Part shown: positions 34,108 to 42,644 of the stretch, one piece after another
How the letters are laid out: each line of letters starts with the position of its first letter
Numbering within the stretch: position 1 is the first letter of the stretch
Origin: Curvibacter sp.
GTDB lineage: Bacteria > Pseudomonadota > Gammaproteobacteria > Burkholderiales > Burkholderiaceae_C
DNA: 64,000 nucleotides
Reading direction: 5' to 3'
Assembly: GCA_020248905.1 (NCBI GenBank)
Contig: JADCGR010000006.1
Location: forward strand, 62,001 to 126,000
Made by a program: the position numbers and the translations under genes
Notes under the pieces: model-generated
What the model saw: only the letters and a program-made list of their open reading frames with translations
What the model was told of the DNA's origin: nothing
Databases searched by the model: none

Positions 34108-34118
34108 GGTTTGTTAGC

Positions 34119-35702
34119 TCAATGGCGAATTGGGCGAGTGGCGCCAGCATCATTTGTTTGTGTCGCTTGACTAGGGATGCCGGTTTTCGCATTCCAGGTG
34201 AGCAGCACCCCATGAGGCAAGCCAATCAGCGCGGGGAAATTTAGGTGCAGCAACAGCACTGACGAGCCAAGATTGTCACCGGTCGAGTCAATCAAAATCA
34301 GCCCCACCAAGGTATTAGTTCCAGCCGCGCCATGCGCACCGTAATTTTGTCTTTGGTGAAGCTCAAACACCCAAACTCGCTTGGGCATTTCCATCAATCG
34401 CACTTTCTCTTTTAGCTCGGGTACCAAAGCCTCTGTCGCAGCCCAGTTTCTCAACTTGCGCTTCTCGACCAAAGATAATCGTACCGTCAGTCCCGATGCC
34501 AGCTGCTGCACCGCTTGAGCTGACTTCATTCCACTAGCATTTAGCCCGCCGAAGATGTCACTTACCACTTCCAGCGCAAGTGCTGCCGCCTCTTCAGCCG
34601 ACATGAACACGTCCGCCGGTAGCAAGGGGATGGCTACCGCCCCGTGCTGCAGACTGTAATCCTGCGGATCAACCTCTTTAAGGTGACGGTAAGGGCCAGC
34701 ATTATCGTTATGTATCAGCAACTCTGGGACCCAACTGGCTGCATGGGTGAACTCAATGTTAAGCCCGTTGGGGCACGTAACCTGCACCACTCTGTGCTTT
34801 GCCATGTTGGCATCCCACGTATGTCCAATGACAACAACCGCATGTCCACCGGAGGGAGGAAAGAGTATTAGGACAATTGGAATCTCAGACTCGATATACG
34901 GATGAATACTCATCAGCGATTCTTGAATCTGGCTTCCATTCATTTCTGTCGCCCCCTTCATGTGCCACAAGTCGCCAAGCGGTATCGAGTGGGGCGAATA
35001 CCCTGCCGCGCGGATAGCTTCAACCATTTGATGATGCGTCAAGCCATCACGATTGGGCCTAATGCGTCCGTTCACGTAGTACTTCGTCGCCGCGTCAGTA
35101 ATCTGTGCAGGGTCATGCGCCCGATCTCCCTCTCGTTTGCGCAGCGTGCGCAACGCCATCCATATCGAAGCCTGCGCGCAAGCTCCAACGGCGTTGTCTT
35201 GCTGCATGAACGGTGTTCCACTAACCCAGTACTGCTTACCCCCAATATGGACAGGAAATCTATCAGTACTCCGAATAAAGCCTGACACCAAATGGCTACT
35301 GATGATGGAGGCACCAATCGGACTCTTGATGACAGGCCTTAATGTCATGAATCCCAAGTATGTGTCGGGCTCTACCCGATCCAAGTAGGCTAGTACGCCT
35401 TCACCCTGTTGCGGCGCCCCCGAAAAAAAGTGTAGACGGGTACAGAATTTTTCAGTCGAGCTGAATTGACGGCTGTAGTAAGCGCTGTATTCGGCTAGGA
35501 AGTCTGGATCCTGAACTTGCCGCTGAACCAGCACGGCTTTTGCACCCGCATTTGCGAGCAACATACAGCATTGCCTCATCGGGCCTTGAGTCCGAGGTGA
35601 AGCAGATGGATCCTTCCCTGTAATCTCCTTCAAGGCCGAATAAGCCTGTGCGGTGATATCCACGGATCCAGTTTTGGCAAATATTTCTAATCGATCGGCC
35701 AT
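34119..35702 (-). CDS. Unrecognised 527-aa protein with papain/C39-like Cys-His-Asn pattern
   Basis: I do not recognise a named family. Lower GC and different codon use from its neighbours suggest transfer. The middle carries FMQQDNAVGACAQASIWMAL (near 170), which looks like the helix-capping catalytic Cys of papain-like or C39 peptidases preceded by Gln. Later come SGGHAVVVIGHTWD (near 290; candidate His) and LLIHNDNAGPYRHL (near 330; candidate Asn/Asp), in the right order and spacing. No signal peptide or membrane helix is seen. The ATG at 35702 directly follows a terminator T-tract with no Shine-Dalgarno; the next in-frame Met is residue 42. It is paired with a 63-aa helical protein upstream. 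Confidence 0.62.
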   Translation of the reverse strand: MADRLEIFAKTGSVDITAQAYSALKEITGKDPSASPRTQGPMRQCCMLLANAGAKAVLVQRQVQDPDFLAEYSAYYSRQFSSTEKFCTRLHFFSGAPQQGEGVLAYLDRVEPDTYLGFMTLRPVIKSPIGASIISSHLVSGFIRSTDRFPVHIGGKQYWVSGTPFMQQDNAVGACAQASIWMALRTLRKREGDRAHDPAQITDAATKYYVNGRIRPNRDGLTHHQMVEAIRAAGYSPHSIPLGDLWHMKGATEMNGSQIQESLMSIHPYIESEIPIVLILFPPSGGHAVVVIGHTWDANMAKHRVVQVTCPNGLNIEFTHAASWVPELLIHNDNAGPYRHLKEVDPQDYSLQHGAVAIPLLPADVFMSAEEAAALALEVVSDIFGGLNASGMKSAQAVQQLASGLTVRLSLVEKRKLRNWAATEALVPELKEKVRLMEMPKRVWVFELHQRQNYGAHGAAGTNTLVGLILIDSTGDNLGSSVLLLHLNFPALIGLPHGVLLTWNAKTGIPSQATQTNDAGATRPIRH

Positions 35703-35727
35703 AAAAAAAGCCGCTCGTTAGCGGCTT
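35703..35727 (-). terminator. Terminator between the 63-aa gene and the 527-aa gene
   Basis: Minus strand: AAGCCGCT-AACG-AGCGGCTT followed by TTTTT and then AT of the next gene's region. It is an 8-bp perfect stem, correctly placed 16 bp after the small gene's stop. Its T-tract touches the ATG at 35702. Confidence 0.85.
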
Positions 35728-35743
35728 AGTTGAGAAAGATTAA

Positions 35744-35935
35744 TCAGAAAACTGTCACGGCTTTGGCGTTCTCATAGGCACGCCGTTGCAATGCACGAAT
35801 CTGCTCTACCTTTTCGCTCACACGCTCAGATAGCTGATCCCGGACCTCTTTTGCTTGCTTCTCTGGCAGCACACTTGTTTTCTTGTTACCGCGAGCAGTC
35901 TCAAGTACAAATAGCCCCAATGTTGAAGACTCCAT
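35744..35935 (-). CDS. 63-aa helical protein of unknown function
   Basis: ATG 35935 follows AGGAG at 9 nt; a second in-frame ATG lies 27 bp upstream. The sequence starts MESSTLGLFVLETARGNKK and then is one long charged helix (PEKQAKEVRDQLSERVSEKV) ending AKAVTVF. It has no Cys, signal or membrane segment. A sigma70-like promoter lies upstream and a terminator directly downstream, so it is an independent, probably abundant transcript. Low GC like the adjacent 527-aa gene, with which it may have arrived. Inhibitor, substrate or antitoxin-like partner are all guesses. Confidence 0.6.
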   Translation of the reverse strand: MESSTLGLFVLETARGNKKTSVLPEKQAKEVRDQLSERVSEKVEQIRALQRRAYENAKAVTVF

Positions 35936-36009
35936 GGTGGCCCCACTCCTGTCGTTGAACACCCTCTTGAGCGTACAAGCAATGACACCTGCTTGGGCTC
36001 TTGAAGGGC

Positions 36010-36038
36010 ATTATTCACTATGGATCCTTGCCGGGCAA
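36010..36038 (-). promoter_or_regulatory. Candidate sigma70 promoter of the 63-aa gene
   Basis: On the minus strand TTGCCC (36038-36033), 17 bp, then AATAAT (36015-36010), matching the consensus at 4/6 and 5/6. The -10 lies 75 bp upstream of ATG 35935. Confidence 0.45.
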
Positions 36039-36258
36039 GGGGAAGGTCCAGAAAAAATTTAAAGCCGAGAATTGTAGCAATTTTTGCCACATTTCCCGCG
36101 ATTAGTCTTGTTTTAGGGGCACGGTGGCCATGCGATGCCCCAAAAAAACCAACCGACTCCCCAAGCGAAGCAGGTACGAGCAAGCCCGAGGGGCGGCCGC
36201 AATCGGCAACGATGAGAAGTCATGGAGGCTGGTTCCCCTGCCCTGCGCCTTATACATC

Positions 36259-36290
36259 AATGCCCCGGCAGCCTCAACTGCCGGGGCATT
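36259..36290. terminator. 13-bp perfect hairpin at the end of the class V aminotransferase gene
   Basis: AATGCCCCGGCAG, loop CCTCAA, CTGCCGGGGCATT. It lies 20 bp past the aminotransferase stop. There is no T-tract on that strand, and only a loose T-rich run on the other, so termination may be partial. Confidence 0.65.
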
Positions 36291-36310
36291 ATTGTTGGTT
36301 TCTTGATGAA

Positions 36311-37465
36311 TCAGGCCGCCTGCGCCACCTTCTCCACATAACCCAGCTTGTCCAGCGCCGCGGCCAGCTGGGCCACGCTGCGGTCAGGGTTGTGCAGCTT
36401 GTCCAGGCCGAAGAGGCCGATGCGGAAGGTGCTGAAGTCGGCGGGCTCGTCGCACTGCAGGGGCACGCCGGCGGCGGTCTGCAGGCCCAGGGCCAGGAAT
36501 TTCTTGCTGTTCTGGATTTCGGGGTCGGTGGTGTAGCTCACCACCACACCGGGGGCCTTGTAGCCGTCGGCTGCCACGCTGACAAAACCACGCGATTCCA
36601 TGAGCGCGCGCACCTTGGCGCCCAGGGTGATCTGCTCCTGGCGCACCTTGTCAAAGCCGTAGTCGCGCGTTTCGCGCATCACCTGGTCCAGCCGCGCCAG
36701 GGCATCGGTGGGCATGGTCGTGTGGTACATGTGGCCGCCGTTCTCGTAGGCTTCCATGATCTGCAGCCACTTCTTGAGGTCGGCGGCAAAGCTGGTGCTG
36801 GTGGTGGCGTCGATGGCCTTGCGGGCACGCTCGCTGAGCATGACCATGGCGCACGCGGGCGAGCCGCTCCAGCCCTTTTGCGGCGCGCTGACGAGCACGT
36901 CTACGCCCGTGGCCTGCATGTCCACCCACAGACAACCCGAGGCGATGCAGTCCAGCACGAAGAGACCGCCCGCTTCGTGGACGGCATCGGTGACTTTCCT
37001 GAGGTAGTCGTCGGGCAGGACCATGCCGGCCGAGGTCTCGACGTGGGGGGCGAACACAACGTCCGGCTTCTGGGCCTTGATGGTGGCCACGACCTCATCC
37101 ACCGGGCAGGGGACCCACTGGGCCAGCGAACCGGTGCCGATACGGCGGGCCTTGAGCACGGTGGCGCTGGCGGGGATGTTGCCCATGTCGAAGATCTGGG
37201 TCCAGCGATAGCTGAACCAGCCGTTGCGGATGACCAGCACGTTCTTGCCGGTGGCGAACTGACGCGCCACGGATTCCATCCCAAAGGTGCCGCTGCCCGG
37301 CACCAGTACCGAGGATTTGGCCTTGTACACATCCTTCAGGATGGTGGAGATGTCCTTCATCACACCCTGAAAGCGCTTGGACATGTGGTTGAGTGCGCGG
37401 TCGGTGTAGACCACCGAGAACTCGAGCAGACCATCGGGGTCCACATTGGGCAAAAGTGCGGGCAT
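36311..37465 (-). CDS. Class V PLP-dependent aminotransferase (alanine-glyoxylate/serine type)
   Basis: 384 aa. The N-terminal LLEFSVVYTDRALNHMSKRF matches the AGT/PhnW group. Then come VLVPGSGTFGMESVARQF, FVLDCIASGCLWVDMQATG with the cofactor Asp, and the Schiff-base Lys in SAPQKGWSGSPACAMVML. Likely an alanine/serine:glyoxylate aminotransferase; a 2-aminoethylphosphonate role is possible but no phn genes are nearby. ATG 37465 follows GGAG. It is 12 bp downstream of psd on the same strand, which may link it to serine supply (inference). Confidence 0.87.
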   Translation of the reverse strand: MPALLPNVDPDGLLEFSVVYTDRALNHMSKRFQGVMKDISTILKDVYKAKSSVLVPGSGTFGMESVARQFATGKNVLVIRNGWFSYRWTQIFDMGNIPASATVLKARRIGTGSLAQWVPCPVDEVVATIKAQKPDVVFAPHVETSAGMVLPDDYLRKVTDAVHEAGGLFVLDCIASGCLWVDMQATGVDVLVSAPQKGWSGSPACAMVMLSERARKAIDATTSTSFAADLKKWLQIMEAYENGGHMYHTTMPTDALARLDQVMRETRDYGFDKVRQEQITLGAKVRALMESRGFVSVAADGYKAPGVVVSYTTDPEIQNSKKFLALGLQTAAGVPLQCDEPADFSTFRIGLFGLDKLHNPDRSVAQLAAALDKLGYVEKVAQAA

Positions 37466-37477
37466 GAGAATCTCCGT

Positions 37478-38326
37478 TCAGGACAGTGAATCGGCCATTT
37501 TCTCACCAAGCAGGATCGGGCGGGTGACGGCCCAGTCCGGGTTAAACCGGATGGTGTTGCGCGGCCAGAGCATGACGACGGTGGAACCCAGCAGGAAGCG
37601 GCCCATTTCGGCGCCTTTTTCGAGCGTGATGCCCCGACCCTCATAGTGCCAGTCAGTCACTCGGGGGCGGCGCGGCGGGTTGACCACGCCGTGCCAGACC
37701 GTGGCCATGCTGCCCACGATGGTGGCGCCCACCAGCACCAGCACCAGGGAGCCATGCGCCGTGTCAAACACGCAGACCACCCGCTCGTTGCGCGCAAACA
37801 GGCCCGGCACGCCGCGCGCCGTGGTGGGGTTGACCGAGAAAAGGTCGCCCGGTACGTAGATCATGCGTGTCAGGGTGCCAGCGCAGGGCATGTGTATGCG
37901 GTGATAGTCGCGCGGGCTCAGGTAGAGCGTGGCGAAGTGGCCGTCCTCGAACTGCCCGGCCAGCGTGGCGTCGCCGCCCACCAGCGCCGTGGTGCTGTAG
38001 CGATGGCCCTTGGCCTGGAAGATCTGGTCGCGTTCAAGCGGGCCGAACTGGCTGATGGCGCCGTCCACCGGGCAAACCCAAGCAGCGTCGGCCAGCGGGC
38101 GGGCGCCCTCTTTCAGGGCGCGGGTGAAAAACTCGTTGAAGGTGGCGTAGCTTGCCGGGTCGGGGTTGGCCGCCTCGCTCATGTCCACGCTGTAGCGGCG
38201 GATGAAACGGTGGATGGCCGCAGTGGTGAGACTGCCCAGGGCTGCGCCCGCCGCCAGGCCGGCGAAGGAGGTGAGTGCCTTTTTGGGCAGCAGGTACTGC
38301 GGCAGCACCGCAAGGCGATCAGACAC
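37478..38326 (-). CDS. psd: Phosphatidylserine decarboxylase
   Basis: About 282 aa. It has the LGST cleavage motif (RFLLGSTVVMLWP) where Gly-Ser self-cleavage creates the pyruvoyl group, plus DGAISQFGPL, YLSPRDYHRIHMPCAGTL and FARNERVVC, all family marks. It makes phosphatidylethanolamine at the inner membrane. A GTG start at 38326 (VSDRLAVLPQYLLPKKALT) follows GGGGG and matches the usual N-terminus; a TTG 15 bp upstream is possible. It lies just after the RND pump gene, 29 bp away on the same strand. Confidence 0.94.
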   Translation of the reverse strand: MSDRLAVLPQYLLPKKALTSFAGLAAGAALGSLTTAAIHRFIRRYSVDMSEAANPDPASYATFNEFFTRALKEGARPLADAAWVCPVDGAISQFGPLERDQIFQAKGHRYSTTALVGGDATLAGQFEDGHFATLYLSPRDYHRIHMPCAGTLTRMIYVPGDLFSVNPTTARGVPGLFARNERVVCVFDTAHGSLVLVLVGATIVGSMATVWHGVVNPPRRPRVTDWHYEGRGITLEKGAEMGRFLLGSTVVMLWPRNTIRFNPDWAVTRPILLGEKMADSLS

Positions 38327-38355
38327 AAAACCCCCGGGCAAACTGCGGGCTTGAA

Positions 38356-41300
38356 TTATAGAGAGCGTGCTGCGGCGTCACCCGCGCCCGCGCCCCGGGC
38401 TCTGCGGCCGCGCCACAGGCGGGCCAGCCTCTCTTCAAGATCATCCACGATGGTGTAGACCGCCGGTATCACCAGCAGGCTGAGCACGGTGGAGGTGATG
38501 AGGCCGCCGATGACAGCCACCGCCATCGGGCTGCGAAAGCTCGGATCGGCCGCTCCCCAACCCACGGCCAGTGGCACCATGCCCGCACCCATGGCCAGCG
38601 TGGTCATGACCACCGGGCGGGCGCGCTTGTGGCAGGCGTCGAGCAGGGCATCAAAGCGGCTCATGGGGCTGGCCGTCGCCTGCCCGTCCGGGCCGGGATG
38701 GCCACGCCGCGCCTCAATCGCGTACTCGACCAACAGGATGGAGTTCTTGGTGGCGATGCCCATGAGCATGATGAGGCCGATCAGCGAGGGCATGGAGAAA
38801 CCCTGACGGGCCAAGAGCAGGCCCACGAAGGCGCCGCCCAGCGACAGCGGCAAGGCCGCGAGGATGGTCAGGGGTTGGAGGAAGTCCTTGAACAGCAGCA
38901 CCAGCACGATGTAGATGCAGAGCACGCCGGTCAGCATGGCCAGCCCGAAGCTGGCGAATAGCTCGCCCATGACCTCAGCATCACCGAGGGCGAGTTGCTT
39001 CACGCCTGGAGGCAGATTGCGGATGGAGGGTAGCTTGTTCACAGCATCGGTCACCTCACCCAGCGGCACGCCCGAAAGCTCGACCTCGAATGTGATGTTG
39101 CGCGCGCGGTTGAGGCGGTCGATCACGGCCGGGCCGCCTGAAAGCTCCAAGGTGGCGACTTGGCTCAGCATTACCGGACCCTTGACGCCGGGCACGGTCA
39201 GGCGCCCTAGCAGGTCTAGGTCCTGACGGGCCTGGCCCTCCAGCTTGACCACAATGGGGATCTGGCGCTGGCTGAGGTTGAGTTTGGCCAGGGACTGGTC
39301 GTAGTCACCCACGGTCGCGATGCGCAGGGTCTCGCCTATGGCGCTGCTGGTCACGCCCAGATCGGCAGCGCGCGCGAAGTCAGGGCGCACGGCCACTTCG
39401 GTGCGCGTCAGGCTGGCGCTGCTGGTCACCGAGCCCAAGCCTGGGATGGTACGCAGGTCGCGCTCCACGGCGGCAGCGGCATCGAGCAGCGCGCGCGGGT
39501 CTTCGCCCGTGAGCACGAGCTGGTACTTCTCGCCAGAGCCGCCCAGGCCCACCCGGCTACGCACACCGGGCAGCTCGGCCAGGGCGTTACGGATCTGCTG
39601 CTCAATGCCCTGCTTGCGCGGGCGCTCGCCACGCGGCGCCAGCAGCACCGTGAGCGTGGCCTTGCGTACCTCGGCGCCGCCGGGCGGCGCGAAGGGGTCC
39701 GACCCAGCCGCACCGGCACCGATGGTGGTGTAGACGCTGCGCACATGATCCACCCGCGCGATCAGGGCGCGTGCCGCTTCGGCAGACTGGCGCGTCTGCG
39801 CCAGCGTCGCACCCGGCGGCAACTCCAGATAGACCTGGGTCTGCGAGTTGTCGTCCGGTGGGATGAAGCCCGTGGGCAGCAGCGGGATCAGCATCAGCGA
39901 GCCCACAAAGAAGGCACTGGCTGCAGCCAGCGTGGTCCATCGGTGGCGCAGGGCCCAGGCACTGGTGCGCAGATAGGCTGGCATCCAGAAAGGATCGCGA
40001 TGGGGCCGCGTGCTCGGGCGCATGATGTAGGCGGCCATCATGGGCGTGAGCACCCGCGCGACCACGAGCGAGGCAAACACCGCTAGCGCGGCCGTCCAGC
40101 CGAACTGCTTGAAGAACTTGCCAGGAATGCCGCTCATGAAGGCTGTGGGCAGGAACACGGCAATCAGCGTGAAGGTGGTGGCGATCACGGCCAGGCCGAT
40201 CTCGTAGGCAGCCTCCATCGCGGCCTGGTAGGGCGTCTTGCCCATGCGAAGATGGCGCTCGATGTTCTCAACCTCGACGATCGCGTCGTCGACCAGCACG
40301 CCAATGACGAGCGAGAGGGCGAGGAGCGTGACAACGTTGATCGAGAAGCCAAAATAGTGCATGCCGATGAAGGCCGGGATGGCCGACAGCGGCAGGGCCA
40401 CGGCGGAGACCACGGTGGCCCGGCCATCTCGCAGGAAGAGCCAAACCACCAGGATGGCGAGGAAGGCGCCCTCGTAGAGCAGGGTCATGGAGGCGTCGAA
40501 CTCCTCCTGCACCGGCTGCACGAAGTTAAAGGCCTCAACCAGGCGGACATCGGGATGGGCGGCCTTGAGCTCCTCCAGCACAAGCTGCACAGCCGCGCCG
40601 ACCTCCACCTCACTCGCGCCCTTGCTACGGGTGATCTCGAAGCCCACCACCGGCTGGCCGTTGAGCAGCGCCAGCGCACGCGGCTCGGCCACCGTGTCGC
40701 GCACGCGCGCCACCTCGTCCAGGCGTACGCTCACGCCGTTGCTGAGCACCAGTTCCAGCCGCGTCAATTCCCGGGCCGACTGCACCGTGGCCAGGGTGCG
40801 CATGGGCTGCTCGCCGCCGCCCAGATCCACGCGGCCACCGGCACTTTCAGTCTGCACCTGGCGCAGCTGGCGGGAAACGTCAGCCGCGCTGGCGCCCAGG
40901 GCCTGCAGCCTGAGCGGATCCAGCGCCACGTCAATCTGGCGGTTCACGCCCCCGACGCGCGACACAGAGCCGACCCCCTTAACGCCTAGCAGGCGACGCG
41001 CGACGGTGTTGTCCACGAACCAGCTCAGGGCCTCGTCGTCCATTACATCCGAGGCGATGGTGTAGGCCAGGATGGGTGAGCCCGAGAGGTTGATCTTGCC
41101 GATGATGGGATCGCGCAGATCGCCGGGCAGGTCGGCCCTTACGCCCTGCACGGCTGAGCGCACATCGTCCACCGCCTCCTGCGTGGGTTTTTCCAGTCGG
41201 AACTCCGCCGTGAGGATCACGCCGCCGTCCTGCACCTTGGTGTAAAGGTTCTTGAGCCCTTGCAGGGGCGCGATGGCGTTCTCAAGCTTGCGCGCAACGT

Positions 41301-41484
41301 CGGATTCAAGCTGCGCGGGCGCAGCCCCGGGCAGGGTGGCGGTGACCGTGACGGTGGGCAACTCCAGATCGGGGAAGTTCTGCACCTTCATGGCGTTAAA
41401 GGACAACAGGCCGGCGAACGTGAGCATCACGAACAGCATGGCCGCGGGGATGGGATTGCGGATGGACCAGGCAGAGACGTTCAT
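38356..41484 (-). CDS. RND efflux pump permease (AcrB/MexB-like)
   Basis: About 1042 aa, the usual length. It has N-terminal NPIPAAMLFVMLTFAGL, large periplasmic loops, and the proton-relay Asp pair in IGVLVDDAIVEVENIERHL with the second-half FVGLLLARQGFSMPSLIG and GIATKNSILLVEYAIEARRG. It belongs to the HAE-type efflux branch rather than heavy-metal CusA, as no Met-rich cluster is seen. ATG 41484 follows GAGGAG at 7 nt. It is the third gene of the efflux operon, 10 bp after the adaptor. Substrates are unknown. Confidence 0.93.
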   Translation of the reverse strand: MNVSAWSIRNPIPAAMLFVMLTFAGLLSFNAMKVQNFPDLELPTVTVTATLPGAAPAQLESDVARKLENAIAPLQGLKNLYTKVQDGGVILTAEFRLEKPTQEAVDDVRSAVQGVRADLPGDLRDPIIGKINLSGSPILAYTIASDVMDDEALSWFVDNTVARRLLGVKGVGSVSRVGGVNRQIDVALDPLRLQALGASAADVSRQLRQVQTESAGGRVDLGGGEQPMRTLATVQSARELTRLELVLSNGVSVRLDEVARVRDTVAEPRALALLNGQPVVGFEITRSKGASEVEVGAAVQLVLEELKAAHPDVRLVEAFNFVQPVQEEFDASMTLLYEGAFLAILVVWLFLRDGRATVVSAVALPLSAIPAFIGMHYFGFSINVVTLLALSLVIGVLVDDAIVEVENIERHLRMGKTPYQAAMEAAYEIGLAVIATTFTLIAVFLPTAFMSGIPGKFFKQFGWTAALAVFASLVVARVLTPMMAAYIMRPSTRPHRDPFWMPAYLRTSAWALRHRWTTLAAASAFFVGSLMLIPLLPTGFIPPDDNSQTQVYLELPPGATLAQTRQSAEAARALIARVDHVRSVYTTIGAGAAGSDPFAPPGGAEVRKATLTVLLAPRGERPRKQGIEQQIRNALAELPGVRSRVGLGGSGEKYQLVLTGEDPRALLDAAAAVERDLRTIPGLGSVTSSASLTRTEVAVRPDFARAADLGVTSSAIGETLRIATVGDYDQSLAKLNLSQRQIPIVVKLEGQARQDLDLLGRLTVPGVKGPVMLSQVATLELSGGPAVIDRLNRARNITFEVELSGVPLGEVTDAVNKLPSIRNLPPGVKQLALGDAEVMGELFASFGLAMLTGVLCIYIVLVLLFKDFLQPLTILAALPLSLGGAFVGLLLARQGFSMPSLIGLIMLMGIATKNSILLVEYAIEARRGHPGPDGQATASPMSRFDALLDACHKRARPVVMTTLAMGAGMVPLAVGWGAADPSFRSPMAVAVIGGLITSTVLSLLVIPAVYTIVDDLEERLARLWRGRRARGAGAGDAAARSL

Positions 41485-41494
41485 CACGCACTCC

Positions 41495-42610
41495 TCACTG
41501 CGCCGGGGTTCCGGCCACCACGCGCACCAGATCCCCGTCGCTCAGGAAGGCGCCGCCGCCGGCCACGATACGATCGGCCGGCTGCACGCCCGAGAGAATT
41601 TCCACGCGCTCACCCACCACGCGGCCGGTCTGCACTTTCAGGCGCGCCACGCGTTGCTCGGCGCCGACGCGAAAGACGTAGCTGAAGCCGTCGCGCACCA
41701 CGACCGCACTTTGCGGCAGCGTGATCGCCGTGGAGGCGCCGATGTCGAACTCCCCGCGCACATACGTGCCAGCGCGCAGGGTGGCCCCGCCCTGCCCCTT
41801 GGCCGCACCGAGCACGTCAACGTAGACCGTGCCCTTGCGTGTGGCCGTGTCCACGGTAGGCGCGATCATGCGCACCTGGCCGCGCCAGGTGGCACCGGCG
41901 GGCGTGAGGAGCTGCACCTTCTGGCCCACACGTATGCGCTCGAGCTCGGGTGAGGTGACTTCGGCGCGCCATTCCAGGCGGCTGCGCCGAATCATGCGGA
42001 ACAGCTCGCTGCCGCTAGCCACCACAGCGCCCACGGTGGCCGTGCGAGCAGAGATGGTCCCGTCGTCCGGGGCCACCAGGCGCGTCTGCTGCTGGCGCAG
42101 CAGCTCGGTGTCGAGCTGGGCCTGCGCCGAGGCGACACGCGCCTGGGCGGTCTGCTCCTGGGTCAGGTACTGCGTGATCTGCTGCTGGCTCAGCGCCCCG
42201 CTGCCGTGCAGGGCGCGGACCCGCTCGGCGTTGCCCTGGGCTTCGGCCAGCTGGGCCTGCGCCTCCACCAGGCGCGCGCGTGCCAGCGCGACATCGGCCT
42301 GGACGGTCTCGGGCGCGAAGCTCAGCAGCAGCTGACCGTTGCGCACGACGTCGCCGACCTGCACGTGCACCTCCTGGATGCGCAGTCCCGCTACCTCGGC
42401 GCCGAGAATGGCCTCCTGCCAGGCCGCGACCGCGCCGTTGGCGCTGATGCGTACTGGCAGGGTAGCCGACGCCGGCTGGACGACCGAGACCGTGAGCGCG
42501 GGCTTGGCCACCGGGGTGACGGGTTTGTCGGCCGCTGGCAACGCCAGTGGAACAAGGCACAGACCGATCGCGACGCAACGCGTCCAGATCTGCGGAGAGG
42601 AAGTAGGCAT
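41495..42610 (-). CDS. RND efflux periplasmic adaptor subunit (MFP)
   Basis: 371 aa from ATG 42610, which begins a signal peptide (MPTSSPQIWTRCVAIG...LPAA). The adaptor has the split biotinyl-lipoyl domain (ISANGAVAAWQEAILGAEVA, VQVGDVVRNGQLL), a helical hairpin (ADVALARARLVEAQAQLAEA), and beta-barrel/membrane-proximal parts with TVDTATRKGTVYVDV. It links the RND permease to the outer-membrane factor. A longer upstream frame exists but overlaps the outer-membrane factor gene and lacks a signal. It lies 34 bp after that gene. Confidence 0.93.
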   Translation of the reverse strand: MPTSSPQIWTRCVAIGLCLVPLALPAADKPVTPVAKPALTVSVVQPASATLPVRISANGAVAAWQEAILGAEVAGLRIQEVHVQVGDVVRNGQLLLSFAPETVQADVALARARLVEAQAQLAEAQGNAERVRALHGSGALSQQQITQYLTQEQTAQARVASAQAQLDTELLRQQQTRLVAPDDGTISARTATVGAVVASGSELFRMIRRSRLEWRAEVTSPELERIRVGQKVQLLTPAGATWRGQVRMIAPTVDTATRKGTVYVDVLGAAKGQGGATLRAGTYVRGEFDIGASTAITLPQSAVVVRDGFSYVFRVGAEQRVARLKVQTGRVVGERVEILSGVQPADRIVAGGGAFLSDGDLVRVVAGTPAQ

Positions 42611-42644
42611 GGTGGTGGTTTCGGCTGGTTCGATGGATTGGGGC

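Larger units (their letters stand above)
35936..36310. other. 375-bp low-GC intergenic region
   Basis: It holds the candidate promoter at 36010-36038 and the hairpin at 36259-36290. A further hairpin GGGGCA/TGCCCC (36116-36141) is flanked by T's on one side and A's on the other, so it is not a terminator on either strand. I see no convincing gene. Confidence 0.5.

Noticed and set aside
36111..36148. Terminator GGGGCA/TGCCCC followed by A7
   Set aside because: On the plus strand the tail is A-rich and on the minus strand the T-run precedes the stem, so it cannot terminate in either direction.
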